The notes: a model not told the origin generated them from the letters alone. A DNA stretch of 13,911 nt from Prevotellaceae bacterium (GCA_031290755.1 JAITMY010000065.1:1-13911), one strand, 5' to 3'; positions 6,045 to 13,911 are shown, numbered from the stretch's first letter. Made by a program: numbers and translations.

Positions 6045-7379
6045 TTGGAAAACGATATTTCCTCGCTGCTTAGCGTTATCGCCCTTCGGCAAGATTTTTC
6101 CGTTCTCGTTGTGGTTGTTGTCGGGCTGCTGCTGGCAGCGCTGCTAAGCGTTTCGGCCTTGGCCTCCGGCTCGGAGGCGGCCTACTTTTCGCTCTCGCAC
6201 AGCGACGTGAGCCGCATCAAAAGCGGGCGCAGCAGGGCCTCTAAGCTGGCCATGCTGCTGCTGCAACACCCCGACCGCCTGCTGAGCTGCATTCTGCTCA
6301 TCAACAACGTGGCCAACGTAGCCCTTGTGGTGCTTGCCACTTTTTTCATGCAGACAGTTTTTGTGGTGCACTCCGCGCTGTTCGGGTTCATCTTTGAGAC
6401 CGTCGTCGTTACCTTTGTCCTGCTGCTGTGCGGCGAAATCCTACCCAAGATATACGCCCGCTACAACACGCTCTCCGTGGTTACCACCATGGCGCTGCCG
6501 CTGTACGCGCTCTCCGTGGCCACCTACCCGTTCAACTTTTGGCTCACCAAAATCACCTCGTGGGCCAACCGGCGGGTGAAGTTCATCCACGCCAACAACC
6601 TCTCCATCGGCGACCTCTCCAACGCGCTCAACGTAACGCGCACGCAGAGCGCCGAGGACAGAAGGATACTGAAAGGCATCGTGAAGTTCGGCAACATCGA
6701 CGTGCACGACATCATGACGCCGCGCGTTGACGTGGTGGCAATGGACATCAACGCCGACTTTGCTACGCTGCGCCAGCTGATAGTGAAGTGGGAGTACTCG
6801 CGCCTGCCGGTGTACGAGGACAGCTTCGACAGCGTGAAGGGCATCCTCTACATCAAAGACCTGCTGCAATACTTGGACGAGAAAGATTTTGCGTGGCAGA
6901 AGCTGGTGCGCCCGCCGTACTTCGTGCCCGAAAACAAGAAGCTGAACGACCTGCTCGAAGAGTTTCAGGCGCAGAAAAACCACTTAGCCATCGTTGTGGA
7001 CGAGTACGGCGGCAGCTCGGGCATCGTTACCCTCGAAGATATTTTGGAGGAGATTGTGGGCGAGATTTCCGACGAATCCGACCGCGAAGAGCTGCCCTAC
7101 AAGCGGCAAAGCGACGGCACCTACATCTTTGAAGGGAAAACGCTGCTCAACGATTTTTGCAAGCTGATGGACTTGTCCGACACCTACTTTGACAGCATTG
7201 CCGGCAGCGCCGAAACGCTTGCCGGTGCGCTGCTGGAGCTCAAGGGCGACTTTCCGGTGCAGGGCGAAGAAATCTGCTACCGAGGCACCACCTTCAAGGT
7301 CGCCGCCTTTGAGCGACGGCGGATTCAAAAGGTGCACGTGGCCTTCGACGATAAAAAAGAACCTAAAACTAAAGCATAA
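6045..7379 (+). CDS. gldE: GldE, CNNM/CorC-type membrane protein with CBS pair
   Basis: The 444-residue product is the gliding motility-associated GldE, a member of the HlyC/CorC (CNNM) family. The N-terminal DUF21-type domain has hydrophobic spans at about 18-40, 80-105, 112-134 and 143-168, with the family feature SGSEAAYFSLS at 41-51 and GEILPKIYA at 130-138. Two CBS repeats follow (about 223-280 starting DIMTPRVDV, and 287-343 containing VVDEYGGSSGIVTLEDILEEIVGEI). A CorC/HlyC accessory domain covers about 352-436. The family is linked to divalent cation handling, and in gliding Bacteroidota to motility. An in-frame stop lies at 6027-6029 and no ATG or GTG lies near, so the start is TTG at 6045. 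It is followed 15 bases later by gldD, as an operon. Confidence 0.9.
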   Translation: MENDISSLLSVIALRQDFSVLVVVVVGLLLAALLSVSALASGSEAAYFSLSHSDVSRIKSGRSRASKLAMLLLQHPDRLLSCILLINNVANVALVVLATFFMQTVFVVHSALFGFIFETVVVTFVLLLCGEILPKIYARYNTLSVVTTMALPLYALSVATYPFNFWLTKITSWANRRVKFIHANNLSIGDLSNALNVTRTQSAEDRRILKGIVKFGNIDVHDIMTPRVDVVAMDINADFATLRQLIVKWEYSRLPVYEDSFDSVKGILYIKDLLQYLDEKDFAWQKLVRPPYFVPENKKLNDLLEEFQAQKNHLAIVVDEYGGSSGIVTLEDILEEIVGEISDESDREELPYKRQSDGTYIFEGKTLLNDFCKLMDLSDTYFDSIAGSAETLAGALLELKGDFPVQGEEICYRGTTFKVAAFERRRIQKVHVAFDDKKEPKTKA

Positions 7380-7394
7380 CAAGACCGCACCAAC

Positions 7395-8006
7395 GTGAAA
7401 ACACCCCACTCCTTCATCGGCCACGCCGCCTGCCTCGCTGCGGCCATTTGCGCTGCGGCGCTGCTTTGCGCGTGCAACAACAACCAGCAGGGCATCCCCA
7501 AGCCCCGCGGGTACTACCGCATATCGCTGCCCGCCGAGCACACCTACACCACGCTTAACCTGAAAAACTACCCCTACACCTTCAGCATACCAACGTATGC
7601 CACGGCCATACCCAACACCAGCCCAAGCAGCGACCCCTACTGGCTCGACGTTGACTTTGCGCAGTACAACGCCAAAATTTACCTGAGCTACAAGCCCGTG
7701 CGCGGCAACTTTGATAAGCTGATTGAGGACGTACACTTTTTGGTTTACAAGCACACCGTCAAGGCCGACGGCATCACGCAGCAGCGCTTTGTGAGCAGCA
7801 ACGGAAAGACTTTTGGCTACCTCTACGAGCTGGAGGGCAACGCCGCCTGCAACGTGCAGTTTTACGTAACCGACAGCGTGAGAAATTTTCTGCGCGGCTC
7901 GCTGTACTTCAACATCCAGCCCAACCGCGACTCCCTTGCGCCCGTAATCGAATTTATCACCGAGGACATCCGAATCCTAATGGAGTCGGTGCGGTGGAAT
8001 CAGTAG
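7395..8006 (+). CDS. gldD: GldD, gliding motility-associated lipoprotein
   Basis: The 203-residue product has a lipoprotein signal peptide (about 1-26) ending L24-C25-A26 before lipidated C27. The mature protein starts NNNQQGIPKPRGYYRI; PKPRGY and the nearby NYPYTFSIP are hallmarks of GldD. GldD is needed for gliding in Flavobacterium johnsoniae, but homologues occur in non-gliding Bacteroidota, so motility cannot be concluded. The start is GTG at 7395, 15 bases after the gldE stop and directly ahead of the signal peptide. Its stop lies 5 bases from the stop of the convergent AI-2E-family gene. No terminator hairpin fits between them. The pairing with GldE suggests that the two proteins work together in the envelope. 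Confidence 0.9.
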   Translation: MKTPHSFIGHAACLAAAICAAALLCACNNNQQGIPKPRGYYRISLPAEHTYTTLNLKNYPYTFSIPTYATAIPNTSPSSDPYWLDVDFAQYNAKIYLSYKPVRGNFDKLIEDVHFLVYKHTVKADGITQQRFVSSNGKTFGYLYELEGNAACNVQFYVTDSVRNFLRGSLYFNIQPNRDSLAPVIEFITEDIRILMESVRWNQ

Positions 8007-8011
8007 CGCCC

Positions 8012-9106
8012 TCAAATCTTCTCCGTGAGCTTGCGCACCACGCGCAGGTTGTTGAAAAACTCCTTGGCAAACACGCGCACCACCGTGTAGGTGGGTATGG
8101 CAATGAGCATACCGAGTATGCCGCCTATGCTGCCCGCGATGAGGATGACCAAAAATATCTCCAGCGGGTGCGCCTTCACGCTGTTGGAGTAGATGAAGGG
8201 CTGTAGCGCTGCGGCGTCAATGGCTTGCACGGCGAGGAACACGGCGAGCATCTTGAACGCGATGGGGGCAAAGGGTACCCCGGTGTTGACCGCCGTAACT
8301 ATGCCGATGGCGCCCCCCAGCGCACAGCCCACCAGCGGCCCCACGTAGGGGATAACGTTGAGAACGCCCGCCAGCAAGCCTATCAGCAGCGCCTGCTGAA
8401 GGGTGAAGCCTGCCACGAACGTAAGCCCCAGCGTGAGCATGGTCATCACGCAGAGGATGTCGGAAAAAATGCCGACAAAGTAGCGCACCAAAAGCTTCGT
8501 TACAGAGGTGAGCGCACGCTTGATGTTGGCCTCGTAGCGCTGCGGGGAAAGGAGAACGATGGACTGAAAAAAAAGCCCGTCCTCCTTGAGGAAGAAGAAG
8601 GTGATGAACGAAATGGCGAAGATGGCAATGGCCATGCTCTTGATGGTGGTGGCCAGCGAGCCGAAGAGCCGGCTCACCTCCGATATGCCTATCAGCTTGC
8701 CCAGCTCGTGCTGTAGCAGGTTTTGCACAGAGAAATCGGAGTCGGAGATAGCCCTGCGCACCAGCTCATCGAAGCTGCGCAGCGGCGCGTCGAGCTGGGA
8801 GGCAATGGCCGCCACGTCCACCTGCCCAAGCTCGTTGAGCTGCTGGGCAATGAGGGGGATGAAGGTGTAGAAAAAAAGTACGCAGAGTAGCCAAATGGAA
8901 ACCAGCGTGAGGGCTGCGCAGAGCACCCGCGGCAGGCGCAGCTTCTTGTAGTGCAGGCCGGCGAGCACGTCCATCAGCGGCTTGCCGATGAGCGACAGCA
9001 CGGCGGCGATGAGCACGTAGGTTACGATGTTTTGGAAGTACCAAACCATGAGCAAAACAGCCGCCGTAACGGCGGCCATGATGATGTATCGCGCAAGCCT
9101 GTTCAT
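8012..9106 (-). CDS. AI-2E family transporter-type membrane protein
   Basis: This 364-residue polytopic membrane protein belongs to the AI-2 exporter superfamily. Hydrophobic spans lie at about 7-24, 26-41, 60-88, 152-173, 206-233, 236-268, 280-303 and 313-345. Family motifs include LAGVLNVIPYVGPLVG (245-260) and LQPFIYSNSVKAHPLEIF (301-318), followed by GGILGMLIAIPTY. A soluble stretch at 90-145 sits between the early and late spans. Some family members export autoinducer-2, while others act as ion antiporters, so the substrate is not known. There is no luxS in the window. The ATG at 9106 lies 24 bases after the psd stop, making this the last gene of the rsfS-ftsH-cdsA-psd run. Confidence 0.85.
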   Translation of the reverse strand: MNRLARYIIMAAVTAAVLLMVWYFQNIVTYVLIAAVLSLIGKPLMDVLAGLHYKKLRLPRVLCAALTLVSIWLLCVLFFYTFIPLIAQQLNELGQVDVAAIASQLDAPLRSFDELVRRAISDSDFSVQNLLQHELGKLIGISEVSRLFGSLATTIKSMAIAIFAISFITFFFLKEDGLFFQSIVLLSPQRYEANIKRALTSVTKLLVRYFVGIFSDILCVMTMLTLGLTFVAGFTLQQALLIGLLAGVLNVIPYVGPLVGCALGGAIGIVTAVNTGVPFAPIAFKMLAVFLAVQAIDAAALQPFIYSNSVKAHPLEIFLVILIAGSIGGILGMLIAIPTYTVVRVFAKEFFNNLRVVRKLTEKI

Positions 9107-9130
9107 AATTCAACCGTTTAAGTTCAACGC

Positions 9131-9781
9131 TCAAAACCTTGCCAGCACCGTCTGCGTACCGCGCACAGGCTGCCCCAGCTGCACTTCGACCTTGGCCGAA
9201 AGCGGCAAGAACACGTCCACCCGCGAGCCGAACTTGATGAAACCCAGCTGGGCATTCTGCTGCGCGGCCTGCCCCTGCCGAGCGTAGCACACGATGCGCC
9301 GCGCCACCGCGCCGGCTATCTGGCGGCACAGCACCTGCGCCCTACCGGTGTTGAGCACCACCGTGGTGCGCTCGTTTTTGGTGGAGGCCTTCGGGTGCCA
9401 CGCCACCAAGTATTTGCCGGGGTGGTACTTCACATACTCCACCTCGCCCGACACGGGGTAGAAGTTCGCGTGCACGTTGTTGGGCGACATGAAAATGGAT
9501 AGCTGTAGCGCCTTTGCCTTCAGGCACTCCGGCTCGTAAACCTCCTCAATGACCACCATTTTGCCATCGCAGGGGGCAAACACGGCCTGCTCGTCGTGCA
9601 GCAGAGGGCGGCGCGGCATACGAAAGAAGCGCACGATGAACCCAAAAAAAACAGCGGAGGCCGCCAGCGTCAGGTAGCCCGCAGTGGCCGCGCCGGTAGC
9701 GTAAAACACCGCTGTGCAAAGAGCTGCCAGCGCAACAAGCGTTACGATGATGGTTGCCGTTCCCTCCTTGTGAATAGTCAT
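9131..9781 (-). CDS. psd: Phosphatidylserine decarboxylase, short type
   Basis: Psd turns phosphatidylserine into phosphatidylethanolamine at the inner membrane. The 216-residue length fits the short bacterial and archaeal type. Two hydrophobic spans lie near the N-terminus (about 9-28 and 31-53). Other conserved parts are APCDGKMV (69-76), SIFMSPNNVHANFYPVSGEV (95-114) and FIKFGSRVDVFLP (181-193). Self-cleavage between G185 and S186 would yield the pyruvoyl cofactor on the alpha chain, so the mature enzyme should consist of a beta chain of 185 residues and a short alpha chain. The frame stays open upstream into cdsA, but the ATG at 9781, 17 bases after the cdsA stop, gives the normal N-terminus. 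Being just after cdsA, it supplies a later step of the same lipid pathway. A pssA gene for the step between is not in the window. Confidence 0.92.
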   Translation of the reverse strand: MTIHKEGTATIIVTLVALAALCTAVFYATGAATAGYLTLAASAVFFGFIVRFFRMPRRPLLHDEQAVFAPCDGKMVVIEEVYEPECLKAKALQLSIFMSPNNVHANFYPVSGEVEYVKYHPGKYLVAWHPKASTKNERTTVVLNTGRAQVLCRQIAGAVARRIVCYARQGQAAQQNAQLGFIKFGSRVDVFLPLSAKVEVQLGQPVRGTQTVLARF

Positions 9782-9798
9782 ATCAGCTCCTTTTTTTG

Positions 9799-10620
9799 TT
9801 ACAGCATAAAAACATGCACGTAAGCCCACACCACGGGCAGCGACAGCAGGGCGGCGTCGAAGCGGTCGAGCAGGCCGCCATGCCCCGGCATGATGGCGCC
9901 CGAATCCTTGAGGTTGGCGCTGCGCTTGAGCATGGACTCTACCAAATCCGACAGCACCGCCGTAGCCGAAATGATGACCCCCAAGCATAGCAGGTGCACA
10001 AGCGCTACGTCCAGCAGCCGGTGCAGCCCGTAGGCCAGCGCCAGCACCGAAAGAAACCCGCCGACGCAGCCCTCCCACGATTTTTTTGGCGAAATGCTGG
10101 GGAACAGGCGGCGCTTGCCAAAGGTCATGCCAAAGAGGTAGGCGAAGGTGTCGTTGGCCCAAAGCAGCAAAAAGAAGCAGCACATAACGCTTGCCCCAGC
10201 TGCCGCGTACACCACGCTCATCAGCGAAAACGGCAGCGCAACGTACACAACGCCCAAGATGGTGTAGGCGATGTTGGTAAAGGGGGCGCTCTTTTTGCGA
10301 AACAGCTCGGCAAAGAATATGAAGGCAGACATGGGCGCCATGAGGTAGAGCAGCGCTTGGTCATAGGGCTGCCCCAGCAGGCCAAACGAGTGGGCGTAGC
10401 AGGCCGCGAACAGCAGCACCCCGCCCGCTAAGCCTGCGGTGCGCTGGGGCTGTGCGCTTAGCTGCTGAGCGATGCGGTAAAGCTCGACCATTGACACCAG
10501 CATGGCGGCGAGCATCACCACGGCAAAGGCCGACGGGCAGCGCAGGCAGAGCGGAGCTAATATGAGCGCCACAAAAACCGCGCCCGAAAGCGACCTTACG
10601 AGTAAATTATTCAGCTTCAT
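9799..10620 (-). CDS. cdsA: Phosphatidate cytidylyltransferase (CDP-diglyceride synthase)
   Basis: CdsA makes CDP-diacylglycerol from phosphatidate and CTP, the branch point for membrane phospholipids. The 273-residue product is rich in membrane spans (for example 10-28, 30-47, 62-82, 88-105, 117-160, 184-228). The diagnostic signature is complete at 229-255: SMLKRSANLKDSG, then MPGHGGLLDRFD. WANDTFAYLFGMTFGKR (154-170) and the following SPKKSWEG are also typical. The frame remains open 28 codons upstream, but the ATG at 10620 leads straight into the usual N-terminus. The start overlaps the end of the DUF2007-type gene by 14 bases, suggesting translational coupling. Confidence 0.93.
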   Translation of the reverse strand: MKLNNLLVRSLSGAVFVALILAPLCLRCPSAFAVVMLAAMLVSMVELYRIAQQLSAQPQRTAGLAGGVLLFAACYAHSFGLLGQPYDQALLYLMAPMSAFIFFAELFRKKSAPFTNIAYTILGVVYVALPFSLMSVVYAAAGASVMCCFFLLLWANDTFAYLFGMTFGKRRLFPSISPKKSWEGCVGGFLSVLALAYGLHRLLDVALVHLLCLGVIISATAVLSDLVESMLKRSANLKDSGAIMPGHGGLLDRFDAALLSLPVVWAYVHVFML

Positions 10621-10825
10621 ACGCTCCTGTGGGTTGGGTGATACACTTGGTGGCAGCCTCCTTGTGCGATTCGTGCACGTACAGCCCGCACTCGCCAAAG
10701 CCATACGACGAATCGCGAAGGTTCAGCGCCACCGCATAAATGCCCTCTGCCTCAAGGTACTGCTTAACCATCTCTACCTCTACGAGGTTGGCCGAGGCAT
10801 ATACTTTTACCCAGTCTTTTTCCAT
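10607..10825 (-). CDS. Small DUF2007-type protein
   Basis: The 72-residue soluble protein looks like the DUF2007 family (labelled putative signal transducing protein, without experimental function). The pattern is visible in WVKVYASANLVEVEMVKQYL (5-24), AEGIYAVALNL (26-36) and GECGLYVHESHKEAATKCI (44-62), consistent with a small alpha/beta fold resembling a ferredoxin-like or ACT-like unit. Two Cys (46 and 61) are present. The ATG at 10825 lies 11 bases after the ftsH stop and the last 14 bases overlap cdsA, so it is surely co-expressed with both. The link between a membrane protease and a lipid enzyme suggests a regulatory role, but this is only inference. Confidence 0.75.
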   Translation of the reverse strand: MEKDWVKVYASANLVEVEMVKQYLEAEGIYAVALNLRDSSYGFGECGLYVHESHKEAATKCITQPTGAYEAE

Positions 10826-10836
10826 TGCCGAAAATG

Positions 10837-13035
10837 CTAAGCGACTACATTCGTTGCACCATCATTCTCCTCCGGCGGCTTCTCCTCGCTTTCCGCGGGC
10901 TTAGGCGGCAGCGGCGGCAGGAGGTCGTCGAACAGCGACTGCTCCTTCATCGGCGGCGTGGCCTCGGCCCGCGGCGGTGCGCCCTCCTCGCCATTGCCAG
11001 CTGCCGCGGCCTCCTTGGGCCTGCGGCGCCTGCGCTTGCCTCCCTCCTCCGGCGTGTCGGCAGGGGATGGCTCGTCGGCAGGCGCAGCGCTTGCCTCGGC
11101 GCTAATCAGGGCGCTCAGCTCGCGCGAGTCGTGCTTGCGCTTGCCGAACACCTTCTCCAAGTCTTCGCTGAAAATAACCTCGTGCTCGAGCAGCAGCTCC
11201 GCCACCGTTTTCAAGCCTTTTTTGTGCTGCACCAGCACCTGCTTGGCCAGCTTGTAGGCCTTATCTATCAAGGCCTGCACCTCGTCGTCGATGGTCGTGG
11301 CCGTATGCTCGCTGTAGGGCTTCGAGAACGAGTACTCCTGCCCTGTCGAGTCGTAGTAGCTCAGGTTGCGCAGCTTGGCGCTCATGCCAAAGTAGGCAAT
11401 CATGGAGTAGGCCTGCTTGGTTACGCGCTCCAAGTCGTTGAGCGCCCCCGTCGAAATTTTACGGAAGGTCAACTCCTCCGAGGCCCGCCCGCCCAAGATA
11501 GCGGCCATTTCGTCCATCAGCTGCTCCTGCGTGGTAATCTGCCGCTCTTCGGGCAGGTACCACGCTGCCCCCAGCGAGCGCCCGCGCGGGATGATGGTTA
11601 CCTTAATAAGGGGGTTGGCGTGCTCCAGCAGCCAGCTCACCGTGGCGTGGCCGGCCTCGTGGTAGGCGATGGTGCGCTTTTCCTCCTGCGAAATGATTTT
11701 GTTCTTCTTCTCCAGCCCGCCGATAATGCGGTCAACGGCGTCGAGAAAGTCCTGCTTGTCGATGTTGGGCTTCAGCTTGCGGGCGGCGATGAGCGCGGCC
11801 TCGTTGCACACGTTGGCGATGTCTGCGCCCGAAAAGCCGGGGGTTTGCTTGGCCAAGAAGTCTATCTCGAAGCCCTCGGCCAGCTTCAGGCCGCGCAGGT
11901 GCACCTTGAATATTTCGAGGCGCTCCTTCATGTCGGGCAAGTCAACGTGGATTTGGCGGTCGAAGCGCCCTGCCCTGAGCAGCGCACGGTCGAGGATGTC
12001 CGCGCGGTTGGTGGCGGCCAGAATGATCACGCCGGAGTTGGTGGCAAAGCCGTCCATTTCGGTGAGCAGCTGGTTGAGGGTGTTTTCGCGCTCGTCGTTG
12101 GTAACAAAGGCTGCCTTGTTGCCGCGGGCGCGGCCAATGGCGTCAACCTCGTCGATGAAGATGATGCAGGGCGCCTTCTCCTTGGCCTGCTTGAAGAGGT
12201 CGCGCACGCGCGAGGCGCCTACGCCCACAAACATTTCGACGAAGTCCGAGCCGGAGAGCGAGAAGAAGGGCACGGCGGCCTCGCCGGCCACGGCCTTTGC
12301 CAGCAGGGTTTTGCCGGTGCCCGGGGGGCCTACCAGCAGGGCGCCCTTGGGGATTTTCCCGCCGAGGTCGGTGTAGCGCTTCGGGTTTTTGAGGAAGTCC
12401 ACTATCTCCATAATCTCCACCTTGGCCTCCTCGAGGCCGGCCACGTCGCTAAAGGTGATGCGCACCTTGCTGTCCTTGTCAAACAGCTGCGCCTTGGACT
12501 TGCCGATGCTGAAGATGCCGCCGCCCATGCCGCCGCCGCCGGTGCGCTGCATGAGCAGCGACCACAGCACGAACATAATGATCACCGGCCACAGGAAGCG
12601 GAAGATGCCGCCAAGGAAGTCGGAGTGCTCGTCGTAGAGCGGCTCCACGCGCTGCTCCTCCGGCATGCTTTTCTGCGCCTGCGCAAGGTTGTCCTCAAAC
12701 ACCTTGAAGTCGCCTATGGCAAAGAAGAAGTGGGGGCCTTGGCGGGCGGGCGAGGTGAAGGTGCCATTGAAGCTGCTCTGGTACTTCTCTATGCGGTCGG
12801 GCTTGAGGTACACCTCCACCTTGCCCGTGTTGGTTATCAGCACCAGCTTGTTGATGTCGCCGTCGGCCAGCATTTTTGTGCGCACCTCGCGCCATGTCGT
12901 TTCCGCGGGGCTGCCCGCGTGGTTGAACAGCTGAATGCCCACTATGCCGGCAATGATCAGGACGTACACCCAGATGTTGCTGCTTTTGCCTCTCGGCGCG
13001 GGGGGCGGCGGTATTTTTTGGTTATTTGGCTCCAT
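10837..13035 (-). CDS. ftsH: ATP-dependent zinc metalloprotease FtsH
   Basis: FtsH is the hexameric inner-membrane AAA+ protease that removes misassembled membrane proteins and selected regulators. From the ATG at 13035 the product has 732 residues. Membrane spans lie at about 20-37 and 142-162, flanking a periplasmic region. The AAA module shows GPPGTGKT (236-243), pore loop MFVGVGA (268-274), Walker B IIFIDE (291-296) and the second region of homology NRADILDRALLRAGRFDR (343-360). The zinc site is HEAGH (459-463) with the third ligand Asp at 534 in TGALNDLE. The tail of about 90 residues is low-complexity, Pro/Glu/Ala-rich, with a GGKRRRRRPKEA patch, as common in Bacteroidota FtsH. A TTG at 13053 would add six residues and overlap the rsfS stop as TTGA; the ATG is preferred. 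It lies 14 bases after rsfS. Confidence 0.96.
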   Translation of the reverse strand: MEPNNQKIPPPPAPRGKSSNIWVYVLIIAGIVGIQLFNHAGSPAETTWREVRTKMLADGDINKLVLITNTGKVEVYLKPDRIEKYQSSFNGTFTSPARQGPHFFFAIGDFKVFEDNLAQAQKSMPEEQRVEPLYDEHSDFLGGIFRFLWPVIIMFVLWSLLMQRTGGGGMGGGIFSIGKSKAQLFDKDSKVRITFSDVAGLEEAKVEIMEIVDFLKNPKRYTDLGGKIPKGALLVGPPGTGKTLLAKAVAGEAAVPFFSLSGSDFVEMFVGVGASRVRDLFKQAKEKAPCIIFIDEVDAIGRARGNKAAFVTNDERENTLNQLLTEMDGFATNSGVIILAATNRADILDRALLRAGRFDRQIHVDLPDMKERLEIFKVHLRGLKLAEGFEIDFLAKQTPGFSGADIANVCNEAALIAARKLKPNIDKQDFLDAVDRIIGGLEKKNKIISQEEKRTIAYHEAGHATVSWLLEHANPLIKVTIIPRGRSLGAAWYLPEERQITTQEQLMDEMAAILGGRASEELTFRKISTGALNDLERVTKQAYSMIAYFGMSAKLRNLSYYDSTGQEYSFSKPYSEHTATTIDDEVQALIDKAYKLAKQVLVQHKKGLKTVAELLLEHEVIFSEDLEKVFGKRKHDSRELSALISAEASAAPADEPSPADTPEEGGKRRRRRPKEAAAAGNGEEGAPPRAEATPPMKEQSLFDDLLPPLPPKPAESEEKPPEENDGATNVVA

Positions 13036-13049
13036 TGTATTCGTAAGGT

Positions 13050-13487
13050 TCAAGAAATTACGTTAGGCTTTTTCGTAGCCCTTGTCTTCGGCGCTGGCGG
13101 GGCGTCCTCGTGCGCCTCCTGCCCGGCGTCCGCCCAAAGGTCTTCGAGGCGGTAGAAGCTGCGCAGCTCGGTTTGGAAGATGTGCGCCACCACGTCCACG
13201 TAGTCGAGCACTATCCACAGCGAGTTTTCAAAGCCTTGGCGCCGCACGGGTTTTTCGCCGAGCGTTTGGCGCACGTGCTCCTCCACGCTTTCGGCAATGG
13301 CCAGCACCTGCGTGGTGGAGTCGGCGTGGCAGAGCACAAAGTAGCTGGCAACGGCGCCCTCGATGCGGCTGAGGTCGAGGCTCAGCACGTTCTGCGCCTT
13401 TTTGTCCAGCATCGCTTCCGCTACGGCGCTGTAGAGCGGCTGCTTCGCGGCAGCGCCGTCGGCTAATGTTTGCGTTTTTTTGGTCAT
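13050..13487 (-). CDS. rsfS: Ribosomal silencing factor RsfS (RsfA/Iojap)
   Basis: RsfS binds protein L14 of the large ribosomal subunit and blocks subunit joining, lowering translation in starved or stationary cells. The 145-residue product has the family pattern: VLSLDLSRIEGAVASYFVLC (34-53), ADSTTQVLAIAESVEEHV (55-72), then RRQGFENSLWIVLDYVDVVA (82-101) and HIFQTELRSFYRLEDLWADA (102-121). The last 25 residues are a polar Pro/Lys-rich tail. The ATG at 13487 is the only sensible start. It is the first gene of the minus-strand operon, with ftsH next, an arrangement common in Bacteroidota. A -7 promoter element and a terminator-like hairpin lie just upstream. Confidence 0.93.
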   Translation of the reverse strand: MTKKTQTLADGAAAKQPLYSAVAEAMLDKKAQNVLSLDLSRIEGAVASYFVLCHADSTTQVLAIAESVEEHVRQTLGEKPVRRQGFENSLWIVLDYVDVVAHIFQTELRSFYRLEDLWADAGQEAHEDAPPAPKTRATKKPNVIS

Positions 13488-13507
13488 TGAAAAAATATAC
13501 TAAGGCG

Positions 13508-13515
13508 CAAAGATA
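13508..13515 (-). promoter_or_regulatory. -7 promoter element of the rsfS operon
   Basis: The minus strand reads TATCTTTG followed by CG, a strong match to TAnnTTTG, 20 bases before the rsfS start codon. That leaves a short leader. No TTG lies at the usual -33 spacing, because a terminator-like hairpin takes that place. Confidence 0.5.
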
Positions 13516-13553
13516 AAAAAAATCGGCCAAAAAGCCCTCTTTTCGCTTTTTGG
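13513..13553 (-). terminator. Terminator-like hairpin facing rsfS
   Basis: A perfect 9-bp stem (13527-13535 with 13545-13553) has a 9-base loop. Read on the minus strand it is followed after four bases by a run of eight T, the form of an intrinsic terminator. It would stop transcription entering from the right before rsfS. Alternatively it is a leader attenuator, if a promoter lies further right. Confidence 0.55.
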
Positions 13554-13661
13554 GCAAGAAAAAGTTTGCAGGCGCCGCGGGAAGCCGCTCCTTCCACCGC
13601 CCCCAATACGTTAAAGTTTGTTGCATTTCAATCCAGCCACTATAGATGTCAAAATTATCAA

Positions 13662-13669
13662 TACTTTTG
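13662..13669 (+). promoter_or_regulatory. -7-like element upstream of the AC-repeat frame
   Basis: TACTTTTG matches TAnnTTTG on the plus strand, 60 bases before the ATG at 13729 and 75 before the ATG at 13744. No -33 element is seen. The rest of 13554-13728 holds a short GC-rich patch (13568-13603) and otherwise nothing I can call. Confidence 0.35.
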
Positions 13670-13728
13670 TACCGCATTTCTGAAATCGCTGTTGGCAAGT
13701 GTCGCTGTTTGAACATTTTTAAAACCTA

Positions 13729-13911
<183 letters not shown>

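Noticed and set aside
8012..9106. The AI-2E-family gene as evidence of AI-2 quorum sensing
   Set aside because: The family name covers proteins with different substrates, and no luxS or receptor gene is seen in the window.
10825..13155. A 776-codon open frame on the plus strand opposite ftsH
   Set aside because: It is the exact antisense of a full, motif-complete ftsH gene. The translation is rich in Leu, Val, His, Gly and Arg without family motifs, as expected from the mirrored codon bias of a GC-rich gene.
13650..13657. Minus-strand TAATTTTG as a further rsfS promoter
   Set aside because: No -33 TTG is at the right distance, the DNA is AT-rich enough for chance matches, and a terminator-like hairpin lies between it and rsfS.
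13228..13716. A 162-codon minus-strand frame covering the start of rsfS and the upstream spacer
   Set aside because: It overlaps rsfS in another frame, includes the terminator hairpin and promoter element, and shows no domain.

Overview
The window reads as chromosomal DNA of a member of the Bacteroidota, most likely order Bacteroidales. Supporting signs are the gldE-gldD pair, the run rsfS-ftsH-cdsA-psd, several TAnnTTTG promoter elements, almost no Shine-Dalgarno sequences, and a lipoprotein whose acidic residues follow the lipidated Cys. Genes are GC-rich while intergenic DNA is strongly AT-rich. I cannot name the genus. No rRNA, tRNA, CRISPR array, transposase or phage gene was seen.

Layout. 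Left edge (1-540): AT-rich leader, a small Cys-containing lipoprotein gene and a perfect 14-bp terminator hairpin. 610-2376 (+): a stand-alone protein with two BadF/HgdC-type activase domains. 2396-5810 (-): a tight operon, read right to left, of a NifU/IscU-like scaffold, the GGGtGRT protein, ribF and trmN6. 5811-6044: a divergent promoter region. 6045-8006 (+): gldE and gldD, starting at TTG and GTG. 8012-13487 (-): a second tight operon, rsfS, ftsH, a small DUF2007-type protein, cdsA, psd and an AI-2E-family membrane protein. Right edge (13488-13911): a terminator-like hairpin, promoter-like elements, and an open frame running through about 15.5 AC dinucleotides and off the window end.

How the genes work together. 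The rsfS operon combines ribosome silencing, membrane proteolysis and two steps of phospholipid synthesis (CDP-diacylglycerol formation and phosphatidylserine decarboxylation), so it looks like a growth and envelope housekeeping unit. The 2396-5810 operon places an Fe-S-scaffold-like protein and its uncharacterised GGGtGRT partner next to FAD synthesis, which suggests a cofactor theme, although this may be simple co-location.

The best candidates for undescribed biology are the NifU-like/GGGtGRT pair, in which the usual IscU ligands appear rearranged, and the AC-repeat frame at the right end, which has the form of a phase-variable switch. Most of the rest is ordinary core genome.
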